From Lineus longissimus (lineage: Eukaryota > Nemertea > Pilidiophora > Heteronemertea > Lineidae), in NCBI RefSeq assembly GCF_910592395.1, contig NC_088321.1, positions 14,386,001 to 14,450,000 on the forward strand: DNA of 64,000 bases. The letters run 5' to 3'. Both the position numbers and the translations under genes were made by a program. Under the pieces are notes generated by a model. The model did no database searches, was not told the DNA's origin, and saw nothing but the letters and a program-made list of their open reading frames with translations. Every line of letters starts with the position of its first letter. Position 1 is the stretch's first letter. Below, in pieces: positions 23,973 to 36,119 of this stretch.

Positions 23973-24197
23973 CCCTTTGAGAGCTGAAGGTCTGGTTCTG
24001 CCAAATGAAATTGACACTTGTGCTTCGTTTGAGTGAAATAGTTTGCAAAGTTAGGATTGCTTTTATCCTGATTTGGTTCTTGAGACCTCATCTTAGAGCA
24101 CGGCGTGGGTTGAATCCTCAAGCAAAGAGTTGAAACCCCTAAACGCATCCCCCGCACAGAGATGTCGAAGGTTTCGTCATCCTCTGTTTTAAAAGAG
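23973..24197. mobile_element. Possible degraded piggyBac-like MITE
   Basis: TTAA at 23969-23972 followed by CCCTTTGAGAG, and AAAAGAG followed by TTAA at 24198-24201. The terminal match is imperfect (CCCTTTGAG against CTCTTTTAA), so this is tentative. Confidence 0.35.
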
Positions 24198-24204
24198 TTA
24201 AATG

Positions 24205-26635
24205 ACAAATCTGTGAACACTTTTTGCTCGACACCCGTCATGAAATAATAAAGACTTCCAATCTCATCAGAAAAACAGACAGATCTTCCGAGGGTTGACT
24301 GATTTGAAATAACAAGGCTAAGTAACAGTTACTATGGCGACCGTAACACATTTGACGAGTCGACACTTTTTCAACCTTGAGGCAGAGGTTTTAAAAATAC
24401 ATCTGAGTGATTATCCTGGATCATATCAGTCTTTGCGCGCTTATTTTTAGTCTTTATGTCTGAGATTTATTTTTCGGTTTGAAAATATCTTCTAAGCTGT
24501 GATTAGTGTCGAAAAGGGGTGAGGTCGACTTCTTAAAATGACCTTGAGGGGAAGATTTTGAAGGATGTCATGGTTGTCGTGAATCGGGGCAAAACCGAGT
24601 GGAGAGAACTTGATGGTCATCTTCTTTGCAATCACAGTCAGTGAGCGTTTGTTGGGTGCCACAATTGTTGGTCCCAGATTGAGTTTATATCAGCTTAGTG
24701 ACGCCATCTTCAGTCGGTCTCCCATCTCATTATTTTGATGTGACCCCAAGTGCAAACGCCTCTGCAGAGATTTGAACCAGAAAACCTGCCCCTGCAGCAC
24801 AACCTGGCCAAGTGGTGATTTCCTCATACGAGACGAGTCGCCCATCAATCAGAATCAGCCAAACACCGGCTTATTTAACGATTGTCAAAATCAACACGTA
24901 GCACCTATTTCCCTAATTCTCGTGCAAAGATTGTTATAAATTGTTGACGCCTGTGTCACACTTGCGATACTAATCTGTCAGGAAGTTGACGAATCTCTGC
25001 GGAGAATCAATACACAGAGACGTGAACAAATAGTGAAGTGACATTGGTAGTTTGGTCTTGCCTCATTCATACAAATTAGGACGCTTGATGGGGTTTTAAT
25101 GACTGGCAGTAACGTGACAAGACATGGGTGATGGGTAAAGTTGTGTTGCCTGCATCCTTGGATATTTTTTTAGGCCGCCCTTCTCGTGTACTGCCTGTAG
25201 CTCCTTGGCTGTTCACAGAAGTTTAAAAGTTGGCAAGTTTCAAAAAGTGGATCCCCTGAGTGAATGAGTGAAAGAGAAATTTGTTCCAAGCAGTGGAGTC
25301 GTCAAACTCTGAATTTTTGCAACTCTACCACCAGGGGCGCTGTTTGGAAAGAGGCGAATTGTCAAAAAGGCTTCTTCAGTGTTTTCAGTGCCACAACAGG
25401 TGGGTGCCAGTTGGGTTTTGGCCTCGTGGCGCTTTTTTCGCCGAAATAAGTCAGAAAGTCGATGCTATTCATAACTGCTGCATTCCATTAAATTCCTGAT
25501 ACCAAGAAAATATTCAAGATGCCTGAAAAGCACTCCACGAATCCGAGAGCACAGGTGTCAACCGATTGCATATCAATATATCAGCACTCTCCAATCTTGG
25601 AGGTGTGAAATTTCCATTCCACAGTGTTTACACGAGATACCATGGTAACACGACACTGACTGTAGCTAACGCAGCACGATAGGGAAATACACCAGGACAG
25701 AATTGGAGCTCTATCAATTTTCAATATTGTTATTACGGTCGACGCATTTTCGCATTCGATAATATTTGTAGATTTGACGTTTATATCATTGTTGACGTAC
25801 CATTGGGGATCCTGTATGGAATTCTGTAGCTTTCTTTAGATGGTCTTGAATTGGATAAGACTGGCAGCTGAGGCCAGCTCATTGAAGCCGTTCGTTGTGG
25901 ATGTCGTGCGTAGCATATCATGAACATGGCCCCATGACATCCCTGACACGCCCAAGCACGCCACGACCCACTTAAATTTTAATCAACCATCTCTTGGTTG
26001 CACCCTCTCAAACCAAACGCACTCTGGGATCATATGTTTCATCCGAATAGTACGATGGCAGGACTGTTGTTCTAGTTTTGACTGTTCAGATAAAAGTAAT
26101 CTCGACTGTTCAGTATTGGTATCTAATGTCAGCAGAAGGTGGTGCCAGTCAAAAAATGGCTGCCACACTGAAAGGGTTAACATCCCTTTGTTTCTCTCGC
26201 CTATGCACGTAACCAGCAAGTTTATAAACTGCTGACATTACTATCAGTTTTAACAACAACATGTTTGTCTAAATCACTATTTTCATCTCGATAGAATCGA
26301 TATAAATGACTCAGCAATTCACGAAAAAATATAATAACTTTAGAACTTATTATACTTCATTAAACGCATAACAAAGGTTTTGTTTAAACTGCTACAATAC
26401 ATAGTTTATATGATAATAGGTATGGGATAGGCTGTTGCAAGTTTTGAGGCAAATTATGGATTTTTGAATTTATTTGAAATATGCCGAAGGGTATGTTGAT
26501 AGTTTTTGTGCCGACTTGAGGCAGCACAAAGCCTGGACACGTGTTATTGTCTCACTCCATATCACGACTGATCTTTTGTTTAATTTGAATTCGATAAATA
26601 GCAAATGAGGTTAGAATTAACCCTTTAAAGGCCTA
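24205..26635. other. Unannotated interval; nothing recognised
   Basis: No arrays, element ends or exon-like frames with splice sites. A CTCF-like but imperfect string (ccaccaggggcgct) sits at 25329-25342. Confidence 0.45.
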
Positions 26636-26642
26636 CGCTGTC

Positions 26643-26722
26643 CATTGAAACTTTGAAACATTGAAACTTTGAAACATTGAAACATTGAAACTTTGAAACA
26701 TTGAAACTTTGAACTTTGAAAT
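26643..26722. repeat. Simple repeat of 'ttgaaac' phrases
   Basis: Alternating 'attgaaac' and 'tttgaaac' octamers give about nine units, with a loose 8/16-bp period. Confidence 0.85.
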
Positions 26723-27201
26723 TTGTAGTTGAGTTCCAAATTTTCCAAATTCTCAGAGGCGTTTTATTTTTGCGAATTACCTAGCTTTGCGATTTTGAAA
26801 TGAAATGTCTTTATCGGAAAAGCAAAGGAAATTTTGTTAACTGACAAGGAAATAAACTGAAAATGTGAAAAAATTTTCTCGGGAATCACAGAAATTAAGG
26901 GTAGTTGATAAAGCTTGGAATCAGTGAAACCTTGGAACCAGTGATAAACCTTGGAATCAGTCCTAAAAATGCATAAAAACATGAAATAATGCCATTCGAA
27001 CCTAACGTGGTTACGAATCAACATTTGGAGCTTATTCTTACATGATCAGATCGGAATTTTATGGTAATTTAGAAATCTGTCGCATATCCGATTCAATAGT
27101 CTATATTTAAGAACAACCGAGTTGTACCTCGCCTCCAGTGTACAGTACTGATCTCCCAAATATGGGAAGACACGCCCACCACACACCCATAATATGAACC
27201 A

Positions 27202-27225
27202 ATAGCGCTCCGCTTATAAATACGC
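27202..27225 (+). promoter_or_regulatory. CCAAT plus TATA promoter-like pair inside the MULE-like element
   Basis: aaccaatagcg is followed within a few bases by cttataaatacg. The spacing is tighter than in most pol II promoters. It is a plausible relic of a captured promoter; nothing downstream reads as a coding exon. Confidence 0.3.
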
Positions 27226-27494
27226 CACCACCACGCGGGGCCTATTTGAATTACGGATCGGTCTGTTCATACAGGGTGATACAGAGAAAATTGGGGGCCT
27301 GTCATGCATTATGCATGGATAAGGTTGACGACTATGTCTAGGCTTAATTGTCTATGATTGACTGATATTTTATAACAAACGATGAATAAAAGAAGCCTAG
27401 TCATGTATGTTTATTATTTGCGGATGAAAATTTCCTTCGCCGTGAGCGATTTCTTACATCTTCCAGTACGCATCGAGGGATGCAGAGATCTTTG

Positions 27495-27502
27495 TGACGT
27501 CA
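27495..27502. promoter_or_regulatory. Palindromic CRE
   Basis: Perfect TGACGTCA inside the MULE-like element. Confidence 0.45.
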
Positions 27503-27676
27503 CCAGTTCTAAGCGGTTTTTTTATTCACGTGTGTGTTTGTCCTATGATCTCGTGCATCTAGTACCGAGCATAATACTTTATCGTCTATGGAATACAAAA
27601 CAATCATAAAAACTAATTTTTGCTTCCATTGAAGAGAAATAAAATATTTTAACGACCACAGCGCATTGCCAATTGA

Positions 27677-27684
27677 TGACGTCA
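27677..27684. promoter_or_regulatory. Palindromic CRE beside a CCAAT box
   Basis: Perfect TGACGTCA three bases after CCAAT at 27669-27673, also inside the MULE-like element. Confidence 0.45.
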
Positions 27685-27911
27685 TCCTCCACATTAAAAA
27701 TGTTGGCTTCTGAACTAACTGGCAAATTGCTATCAATAAAGTCAGCTGGGACGAGACTGTCAGTTGGGAGGGTATAAATCGTGGAAGGAACGCACCCGAT
27801 TTCCCGCGCTATTTGCACAGTGATTCCATGGTTTACATTGAATATTCCAAGGTTTATCAGTGTTTCCAAGGTTTCACTAATTCCATACTTTATCAACTAC
27901 CGAAATTAAGG

Positions 27912-28510
27912 GAAACGAATATTTGGTGGTTTACAATATCAAATTTATCAATGTAATATTCTCATAAGATGATAATTTCTCGATCCCAACCACTTTACTG
28001 AAATCAAGAATACTGCAACCAATCTCCATCTCTTGAGATCGCTTCATAACACTTATATCTCCGAGTCTTTGCCGTGGCGACCCATTGAGAAAAACTCGAG
28101 AACATCTTCAAAACCTTTGTAGATCTGCTATAGATATATTACAGATGTTTTTTCACTGCAAAAAGATCTCAAGATGAAACTTATTCCTTAAATTGAATTT
28201 CTTTGTTCTATTTGCAAAGAAAGAAGTATATAGAACTGTTAAGCTGAAAATATTTGAACCAATTTATTTTCGCAATTTGCGAAATTTGAACCAATTTTTG
28301 TTTTAGCAGATTACAAATCTTGTTTTTCCAGTAAAAAATATTTTTCCGATTTTTTTTTCTCTGCAAATTGAACTTGAAATAAAACGCTCACAATTGTTTG
28401 GCAGTTTAAACTATTTGCAATGAAATAATCTCATTCGCTGAAAATTAAGATATCCTTGAGTCTCCTATTGCCCCTCTTCTCAAAATATCATTGTATTCTT
28501 TCTAGTATGG
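27912..28510. other. Unannotated AT-rich interval
   Basis: Nothing recognised apart from low-complexity A/T runs. Confidence 0.45.
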
Positions 28511-28515
28511 GCTGC

Positions 28516-28846
28516 TGAATAATAATAATCAACTAAAGTTTCAGTCGCTCAAGGTGCTTCACATTATTACCCCTAGCTATTTACTCTTACATTCGTGATT
28601 CAAGCTCGACTCCCTGGGAGTATTACAGGTCCGAGCTGCAGCTATACAGCGCTCAGGACTAACATTCATAGTGTGCCAACTCTGCCAGCTAGGTACCCAT
28701 TTGCTCCTGGTTGGAGAGAAGCACGTAGAGTCAAGTGCCTTGCTCAAGGACGCCAAGAGGAAACAGCGGTGACCCTTCTGAGAATCGAACCCACGACCTC
28801 CTTATTATGAGGACCGGTGCTCTAACCACTATGCCACAGATATTCC
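28516..28846 (-). mobile_element. tRNA-derived SINE with LINE-type tail, reverse orientation
   Basis: On the minus strand the head reads 'ggcatagtggttagagcac' (A box) and 'tcgtgggttcgattctcaga' (B box). The body contains 'tgccttgctcaagg' in plus orientation. At its far end on the minus strand the element finishes 'ccttgagcgactgaaact' and (ATT)n. A tail of this form resembles the 3' ends of CR1/L2-like LINEs, as expected if the SINE borrows LINE machinery. Confidence 0.75.
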
Positions 28847-28849
28847 CTA

Positions 28850-29335
28850 GCTTTACAAAAGATAGCTCATTTGTTGCTCACTAATAGGATATCTTCATTG
28901 ATATGAGATATGACACATCCACTCCTCAAGTTTACTCAAACCCACTTCACATACTTGACATACACTTCACTTGGAGTGACTCGAGGTTTAGATTTCCCGA
29001 TGATAGAATGATGGCGATAAGTGAGATTTATATTTGTTTTGATGTGTGATGCCACCTAGCATGTGTCAGCAAATGAACAAGTTTTCTTCAGATTGGAGCC
29101 ATCTTGCTTTTCTGCTTTTCGGCAGCTTCCACATTTTGCACCAACCCTAGCGGTTCCACTGAATTCAAAATGAGGCTTCGTTGGCACACAGTCCATTTAT
29201 ACTGTATGGTGCGGTTCATTCTAAATCCAGGCATTTTAGAATTTGAAACAAAAACTGTGTTTGTTTTGGTGAGACAACAAATAGCTGAAGTTTGGTATAA
29301 AATTTTAAAAACGTACACCACTCATAGTCAGAATT
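28850..29335. other. Unannotated interval; nothing recognised
   Basis: No element ends or exon candidates. Confidence 0.4.
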
Positions 29336-29343
29336 TAGTTTAA

Positions 29344-29670
29344 AGTGACACTATGATGTGATTTACAACTTTGCGGAAATACGTCCGTTTTTAATTGTTG
29401 ATCACAAATGTAAAGCTCAAATTTTCCATTTTTGATTAGATTTATTATAAAATCGCTGAATGTAAACCACCGCGACCGCGAAAATGTTCATGTTGTGACG
29501 TCATCAACGAAAACGGCATCGAAGCGAGTCATCCGGGCGGGATTAAACCATCAATTTCTAGAAAATGTGCATTTCGATTCGAAAACCTTACCGGTTTATG
29601 AGAAAGTGACGTAGTCATTTGTCAAAAACAGCTAAAATATTATATGATGAAATTTGACACGAGTTACCCT
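29344..29670. mobile_element. TTAA-flanked MITE, T2/Kolobok-like, 327 bp
   Basis: TTAA at 29340-29343 and 29671-29674. Inner ends AGTGACAC and GTTACCCT make the TTAAAGKG-type terminus. The element holds a CRE palindrome at 29496-29503 and the CpG-rich 'accgcgaccgcg'. Confidence 0.6.
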
Positions 29671-29911
29671 TTAATATCTTGTTTCATTGCAATACTCTCA
29701 TCCATTCAGCCAACTATTGATGAATCTCGGCATTATTCAACCATTTATGGTAATTCACTCGCTCAATTTCATTGACTAAATTGCTGAATTTGATTTGAAT
29801 AATGAAACGAATTTGAGGAACAATTTGATTAATGAATGTACCTTTGCTTGACTGATGTTGCATTGTCATAAATGTTTGGGTTTTAAATTGGATTGATCAT
29901 GAAATACTGTA

Positions 29912-30089
29912 CAGTAAAACCTCTCTTAGCGAACACCTCTCTATTAAGGACACCCTCTCTATTAAGGTCACTTGTTTTGGTCCCAAATTGGATGTTTCCT
30001 TTCAATTTGACCTCTCGAATCAGGACACCTCTCTATCAAAGACAGCACTTGTCAGTCCCGAGGTTGTCCCTAATAGAGAGGTTCTACTG
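29912..30089 (-). mobile_element. Pogo-like MITE, copy E
   Basis: CAGTAAAACCTCTC and GAGAGGTTCTACTG ends in inverted orientation to copy A. TA at the left, TT at the right (one mutation). Confidence 0.87.
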
Positions 30090-30193
30090 TTCTTGGTTTA
30101 TCATTCAACTCACAAAAAGTCAAATACAATTTGATACCTCACTGTTTGTTTTGGTTGTCTCACCAAAAAACGCTCGGCCCGAGCTGTCATTTG

Positions 30194-30379
30194 TGACCCG
30201 TCTCAGCAAAACCAGGCGCATGTCGCACAGAAGATGAGCCTAAATGACGCCAGGAGATAATAGAAGAAATTGATGTGCTCATATTTCACAACAGGCAGAC
30301 AATATATAAATGAATAAATAGTCCGTCTCAACCTGTCAAGCTCAGAGCGACAAGCGCCTGGTTTTGCTGTGACGGGTCA
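30194..30379. mobile_element. 186-bp MITE with 35-bp TIRs and 6-bp duplication
   Basis: The left arm tgacccgtctcagcaaaacc and onward (aggcgcatgtcg) pairs with the right arm over about 35 bp with three mismatches. CATTTG occurs just outside both ends (30188-30193, 30380-30385). The superfamily is not clear. It sits 104 bp from pogo copy E. Confidence 0.82.
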
Positions 30380-30389
30380 CATTTGTCCA

Positions 30390-32440
30390 AAATCTCATCT
30401 ACCATCACAATTTTGGTCCACATTTCAGCTCCACCCTCGTGGTATTCGGTGAGACAACCAATGCCACCAGTTCGGTATCAATTCCTCAAACAATTTGCGA
30501 CTGTCGGCAATATGTCCAAGCGTGCGGGCCGTCCCCACTCAAAAATTAAGTCAGGATAATCAATTTCCTGTCCACTGTTACCGCCAACTCTCGTGGCCAG
30601 ATCATAATAAACCGTGACGTATATTTCCATCAGCGACAATTTCAGGTTCGTGTCGCTGATTGTAATCCATCGGCCGCTTTATATCGGCGGACAGAAGCCG
30701 AGGCTGGCGTCCTTTCGTGTCGATCAACGCGCTGTAAAAATTATTGCCTGGCGAAATAAATCGTACAGATGACATAAGGCATATTGCGATGGCAGCTGAT
30801 AGCCGAAAAGCACGCTTTGAAATGATTCGAATGTGGAGTGTCGTTGGCGATTTCCTTTTCGTTTTGTGTCACTCTGTGATGTGACTTTGTCACCTTGCCG
30901 CAAATTTTTGGATTCAGGACCTGGTTTTATTAGCTCAGCTGACGAAAGTCATGTAGTGCAATGACCCTTATGATCCAAATGCCACAGATGATGTTGCTTC
31001 TTGGCATGTTGCACTGTCTCAAAGTTTGGCCACAATCTTGTCCATTGGTTAGTGGTCCCATGTCTGGTATGGAAAAATTGTCCATTGGTTAGTGGTTCCA
31101 TGTCTGGTATTGACAAAATTTCAGCTAAGCGCCTGGCACTTGGGCCTCTTGTCGCATATCAATCTCGGCAACTGCGGAATGATAATAGCATGCAACAAAA
31201 ATCTCATTTGTGGTGATGGCAGAATCTGTCGTTATTACAACCTGTGTAAATATAAAATCAAATCAAATTTTATTGCATCCTCTGATGAATAGTTATACCT
31301 GCAGACAAAAGATCATTTGTTGCTCATTGCAGTGATAATTATTGCAGGTCTCAACGACGAAAACCACATTTGCAAAGCTTTATAAACTGTTCAGAAAGCT
31401 TGAAAGACAAATAACATTTGCGGCATTTTCGAGAAAAATATTTTTTTACTCAATTCGTCCCTAACCACATCAGACATAGCATGCTACCCGATCGCGACCA
31501 TTATACAATTACGGAGGTAAAAGCCGGCTACATGAAGTCTCTGAAGTCATTTGGGTTGCGTGTGTGGCCATGTTTTCATTAGGGAGCTTGATTGAGTGAA
31601 TATTGCGCTGGGTTCCGATGGGAGAAGGGACGCACTTTAGAATACGAGTAACGGCAAGGCGTTGCTTCTGTTGCGGCTGGTTGAAGTGATGGCACCAAAG
31701 CACGGGACTAGAATTTCATGGCGGAGAAGGAAGTGATTGCTTTTGTGCCCGGTCCTTTTGCCTTTGTTTCCTTGTCCCTATTGCCTTGGTGCCCTTGAAA
31801 TGCTTATCACCACTCAAGAAATAGTCACACATTGATGTGTCATTTAAGAGGAAAGTTTGGAGTAACGTCTAACGAGTTAGCTGTGGTTAAACTTGTTGTC
31901 ATCCTCTGACAAAAATCGATACTGCTTTGTAATTTTATGTACCATCACAGGCATTGTATTTTTGAGCATGTGCATTTATAAACCACTGAAAACGAATCTG
32001 TTTTTATTGATATCCAGCATCTATTTTTGCAGATGCTTGAAAAAACACATGACAAATACGGCCAAATAACGAGAAAATAACTCTACATGACATTTCCACA
32101 AAATATACCCCACCTACAAAGGCACAGCGTGACGGCTCACTCTGTGAATATTTAGAATCCCCCAGAATATCACAACGTAACAAACATGTTGTATAATTGC
32201 TGTGGGCAACGCCGGGTCGCCGACGGCAACAGATCTGTCGCCGTGAACAACCAGTGCATCCATCATAGCACAATGTATGGTGAATGATTTGTGATGGCTG
32301 CCTGACGTGGTATTGACAGGTCTTTAGGGGCCGTATATCATAGCTTTCAGCTGGTTTTTCTGAGACATCTCAAAAGGATCTGATTCCTGATCCTGGGTTT
32401 CTGGCTAAAGGGATGAGGAATACGGCATATTGATATGATT
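30390..32440. other. Unannotated interval with one 41-bp duplication
   Basis: 'ttgtccattggttagtggtc' and its tandem copy cover 31038-31113 at a period of 41 bp. The rest is unique. Confidence 0.5.
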
Positions 32441-32449
32441 TTGTTATGG

Positions 32450-33410
32450 TTGGGTCCTATGGCTCAGGTGCCCAACTTGCGCTCATGAACAGAAAGCTTA
32501 CCTTAGTTGGTTCTGATGTGGTCATTTTGTATTGAGAGCCCCATCCTCTGAAGTCATTAAGACAAGAGCAAGTATTATCGGGGAATTCATCAGATGTTGA
32601 TTTGCTCATTAAGATGGGGTTTTGTAGCTGGAGGGATCAGGATTTGAGTAGATTGTTGTGACTTTGTTTTAGAGGGGCTGAGGTCATGAAGACTAGAGCG
32701 GAATTGTTGACATCATCAGAGAATTCACCGGCAGGATGGGTCAGTTGTGGGGTAGATTGCTGGGACTTTGTTTAGAGGGGCGGTTGGGCACATGTGCAGA
32801 AATCAGATCGCAATTTGGGCTGTTGTGGTCATTTTGTTATTGAGAGCCCCTTTCTCTGAAGTCATTAAGACAAGGGCAGAATTATGGATATTATCTGTGA
32901 ATTCATCAGATGTAGATTTGCTCCTTAGATGAGGTTTGTAGCTGGAGGGATCAGAGTAGATTGTTGGGACTTTGTTTTGATGGGCTGTTGGGTCCAATGA
33001 TTCAGGTTTCGAACTTCAGATGGTTCAAATGAGGATTTGCTCCTGAGATGAGGTTTGAAGCTGGAGGGATCAGAGTAGATTGTTGGGACTTTGTTTTGAT
33101 GGGCTGTTGGGTCCGATGATTCAGGTGTCGAACTTCAGATGGTTCAAATGAGGATTTGCTCCTTAGATGAGGTTTGTAGCTGGAGGGATCAGAGTAGATT
33201 GTTGGGACTTTGTTTTGATGGGCTGTTGGGTCCAATGATTCAGGTGTCGAACTTCAGATGGTTCAAATGAGGATTTGCTCCTTAGATGAGGTTTGTAGCT
33301 GGAGGGATCAAGAGTTGTGTGGATTGTTGGAATTTTGTTACAGAGGGGCCGGTTGGGTCTAATGTCAGGTGTCAGACTAGTGCAGAAAGTCAACTTGATG
33401 ATATTCATCA
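32450..33410. repeat. 119-bp minisatellite with a longer diverged flank
   Basis: 'gctggagggatcagagtaga' recurs at 32941, 33060, 33179 and 33298 with an exact 119-bp period. To the left a longer unit of about 307 bp is seen: 'tgtggtcattttg' plus 'gaagtcattaagacaag' at 32517 and again at 32824. The array therefore has two nested scales. Confidence 0.92.
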
Positions 33411-33515
33411 CCTTTCACCTCACCTGTCACCATTGGCAAGGCACTTTACCAATATTGATAGTTTTTAATTGGCAAAATTATAAAGCTTGTTGTGCCTAGG
33501 AAGCCAGTTAATCAT

Positions 33516-33636
33516 TGGCTAATATTTATAAAGACTAGTAAATGCTTTTACTACAGTTTTCTACGGAGATAGCTAGTGTAAATGTACATGAAGTTTAAAG
33601 TAAAAGCATTTACTAGTCTTTTATAAATATCAGCCA
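33516..33636. mobile_element. 121-bp hairpin MITE (family tggct), copy 2
   Basis: Same sequence as 19780-19899 with few changes. The arms (tggctaatatttataaagac and its inverse) are better preserved here. ATT precedes the GGCT end and follows the AGCC end, which might be a 3-bp duplication. Confidence 0.85.
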
Positions 33637-33639
33637 TTG

Positions 33640-33940
33640 TCTTTGAATCGTATGTGGTCCTCTGTTATTGGCAGTGCGTTTCTGTGAAGTCGAGAAGACG
33701 TGAGGAGAGTTATTGATATTATGTGGGCACTCATCAAGAGTGGATTTGCATCAGGAGATTATCTGGGATTGGTGGCTGCAAGGATGGGAAATCGAGGATT
33801 TGTGAGAGGCGGATATAGTGTTTGCTGTCCGCCGTTTTTGCAACAATATTGGTGAAATGGAGTAGATGACTAGGAGTTCGGGAATTTGCTGTAAACTATT
33901 GAATACATTAAAACATTTTGATTGAAATTTTGTTAAACGA
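33640..33940. other. Unannotated interval, possible decayed array
   Basis: 'gaagtcgagaagacgtgagg' and 'ctcatcaagagtggatttgc' echo the 307-bp unit to the left, so this may be a decayed end of the same array. Confidence 0.4.
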
Positions 33941-33945
33941 CATTA

Positions 33946-34125
33946 CAATGGAACTTCTGTTAGCGGACACCTCTCTATTAAGGACAACCTCTCTATTAAG
34001 GACACTAGTTTTGGTCCCAAATTGGTTGTTTCCATTCAGTTTGACCTCTCTAATCAGGACACCTCTCTATTATTAGGACAGCACTTGTCAGTCCCGAGGG
34101 TGTCCTTAATAGAGAGTTTCTTCTG
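33946..34125 (-). mobile_element. Pogo-like MITE, copy F
   Basis: CAATGGAACTTCTGTTAGCG at the left and GAGAGTTTCTTCTG at the right, with TA on both sides (33944-33945, 34126-34127). Confidence 0.87.
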
Positions 34126-34129
34126 TATT

Positions 34130-35750
34130 TTGTAATTTTTACCTCATTAGTGAGAACAAATCTGTGGTCACGGCCATATTCAGTCCGATCTTACTGTGCG
34201 ATTGCAATTTTTAATGTACACTGACAAAAACAACATGGAAGATAATACTTGCAGTGAGAATTATTGTGTCAGCTTTGGAGAATGTGAATATACCTATGCT
34301 AAAGTGTGACAAAAATTAGCTTGTCAGACAACACTAAGACATTGAAAATGCTATACAGCCCGACGAAATAGTAGCTGCATGGAATAAAAACAATATTTTA
34401 TGTTGTAGGGTTCCGTTTGAGTGGAACAGGTGCTTGAGTAATCCTACCCTTCGTTTGGAGCAATTAGTCGGCATTTACTGTAAGATTTGTGGATTTCTGC
34501 AGCTATTGGGACAGAGCACATGCCAAGTTGTATATATAGAAATTGCGGGTGTGCCAAGTGCGGGGTAGGTTCCTTAGTTTGGCTCCGCAAGTGCAATATA
34601 GTGTGTAACTGCGCCAGCTATATAAAACGGTTGATCAACCTCAAATACATACGTAACCCTGCGGGCAACTCTGCCACTATTGCCAGTGACAAGGCCACTT
34701 ATAACCTTTGATCGAATACGATTTGAAGTTACATTGGTCATCGCAATAGCCTCAGGTTAAATGACTTACGCTGAGCTTATTTGGGTCTCGGAATACAGGC
34801 GTCTTGTCCCTGATATAAAGAAGTCCTCTCCTGGCTGAAACTAAAGGGACCTTGACACGCATCACTGTAAATAACCTGGAGTTATCTTAGGCTTGTCAGG
34901 CACCATTTTGTGGGTGATTTACTTATGGCTATGTAATTATTACTTCATAAGCAGACCTAGTGCTGTTAATAATGGCGAGAGAGGGGTATGCAGTACGAAA
35001 TGACTAAACCACTACAGTCCTCTTAATTTTCAAATTTTAATCCCACAAAATCTCTCTGAGTTTTTCTGTTGATTTACCTTGCCACGAAATATGCTGTCGC
35101 CCCGTGGACCTATCCCATGATCCTTTAGGAGTCGTAATATAATGTATAACGGTGATAACAGGAGCGGGGAGCACCTTCCTACCTTTGTTTAATTTTTATT
35201 GAAGAGAGCTACGTGGAGTTTAATGGCTTTCAAAATGAAATATTGCGTGGAAATTGCCATGTTGAAGGGAAGTCATTTCAGCATTTGATTCGTAGATTTA
35301 TGGTGGCTGTTCGACTTTAATTACACACACGTTGAAAGTTTGAAGTGTGGTGTGTTTGTGAAACTGCACCTATTGATGCATGGTTCATAACCATGGAGAA
35401 GCATGGAATCAATTGAAAATTCTGGAGTTTTTATAAAGCTAAGAGTTGGAGATTTGAGATCATTTTCATTTTGCTGTTGAATAAATTGCTTCTGCCAAAG
35501 AGTTGATGGTTTATGTTTTCGTGTAGTTTAATGTTTGCGTTTGCTTATCTAATCCTGAAAATGAAACGGTCGTGAACATTACCCAGTTTACGGGACCTGT
35601 TCTGGGACCTGGTCGTAAGGTTCAGTTCAGAAGATGCCCTGGGGAAATCACATGTTGATATTGTGTGAGTACTGTCATCTTCCCGCTGACCAATTTCAAG
35701 TTGAGGTTGTACACTTAGCTTTCAATAGTCGTAGCGCCACTAAGTGGCAG
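34130..35750. other. Unannotated interval; one near-CTCF string
   Basis: Nothing gene-like. A one-mismatch CTCF core (ccactaagtggcag) lies at 35738-35751, just before the 29-bp array. Confidence 0.4.
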
Positions 35751-35754
35751 GATG

Positions 35755-36117
35755 ACACGTCACATCCTAGTGACATCACAACCAAGTCACATCCCTACAA
35801 GACGTCACAACCAAGTCATATTCCAACAAGACGTCACATCCTAACAAGACGTCACAACCAAGTCACATCCCAAAAAGACGTCACAACCAAGTCACATCCC
35901 AAAAAGACGTCACAACCAAGTCACATCCCAACAAGATGTCGCAACCAAGTCACATCCCAACAAGACGTCACAATCAAGTCACATCCCAACAAGATGTCAC
36001 AACCAAGTCACATCCCAAAAAGCCGTCACAACCAAGTCACATCCAAACAAGACATCACAACCAAGTCACATCCCAACAAGACGTCACAACCAAGTCACAT
36101 CCCAACAAGACGTCATA
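35755..36117. repeat. 29-bp minisatellite bearing ACGTCA in most units
   Basis: Unit acgtcacaaccaagtcacat plus cccaacaag, about 12 units, exact 29-bp spacing. Since 29 is not a multiple of three and the unit lacks stops in any frame, a 197-codon plus-strand frame (35634-36227) runs through it with an 87-nt protein period. This is judged an artefact of the repeat. Confidence 0.95.
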
Positions 36118-36119
36118 AC

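Larger units (their letters stand above)
26900..27901. mobile_element. 1002-bp TIR transposon, Mutator-like, non-autonomous
   Basis: The left end GGTAGTTGATAAAG continues as 'aatcagtgaaaccttggaac' and is mirrored by the right end, pairing over about 60 bp with some eight mismatches. The identical 9-mer GAAATTAAG lies just outside each end, at 26891-26899 and 27902-27910. Long TIRs plus a 9-bp duplication are the Mutator (MULE) pattern; hAT and P elements usually give 8 bp. No transposase is encoded. The interior holds a CCAAT box and a TATAAATA at 27202-27222, and two CRE palindromes, so it may carry captured host promoter DNA. Confidence 0.75.
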
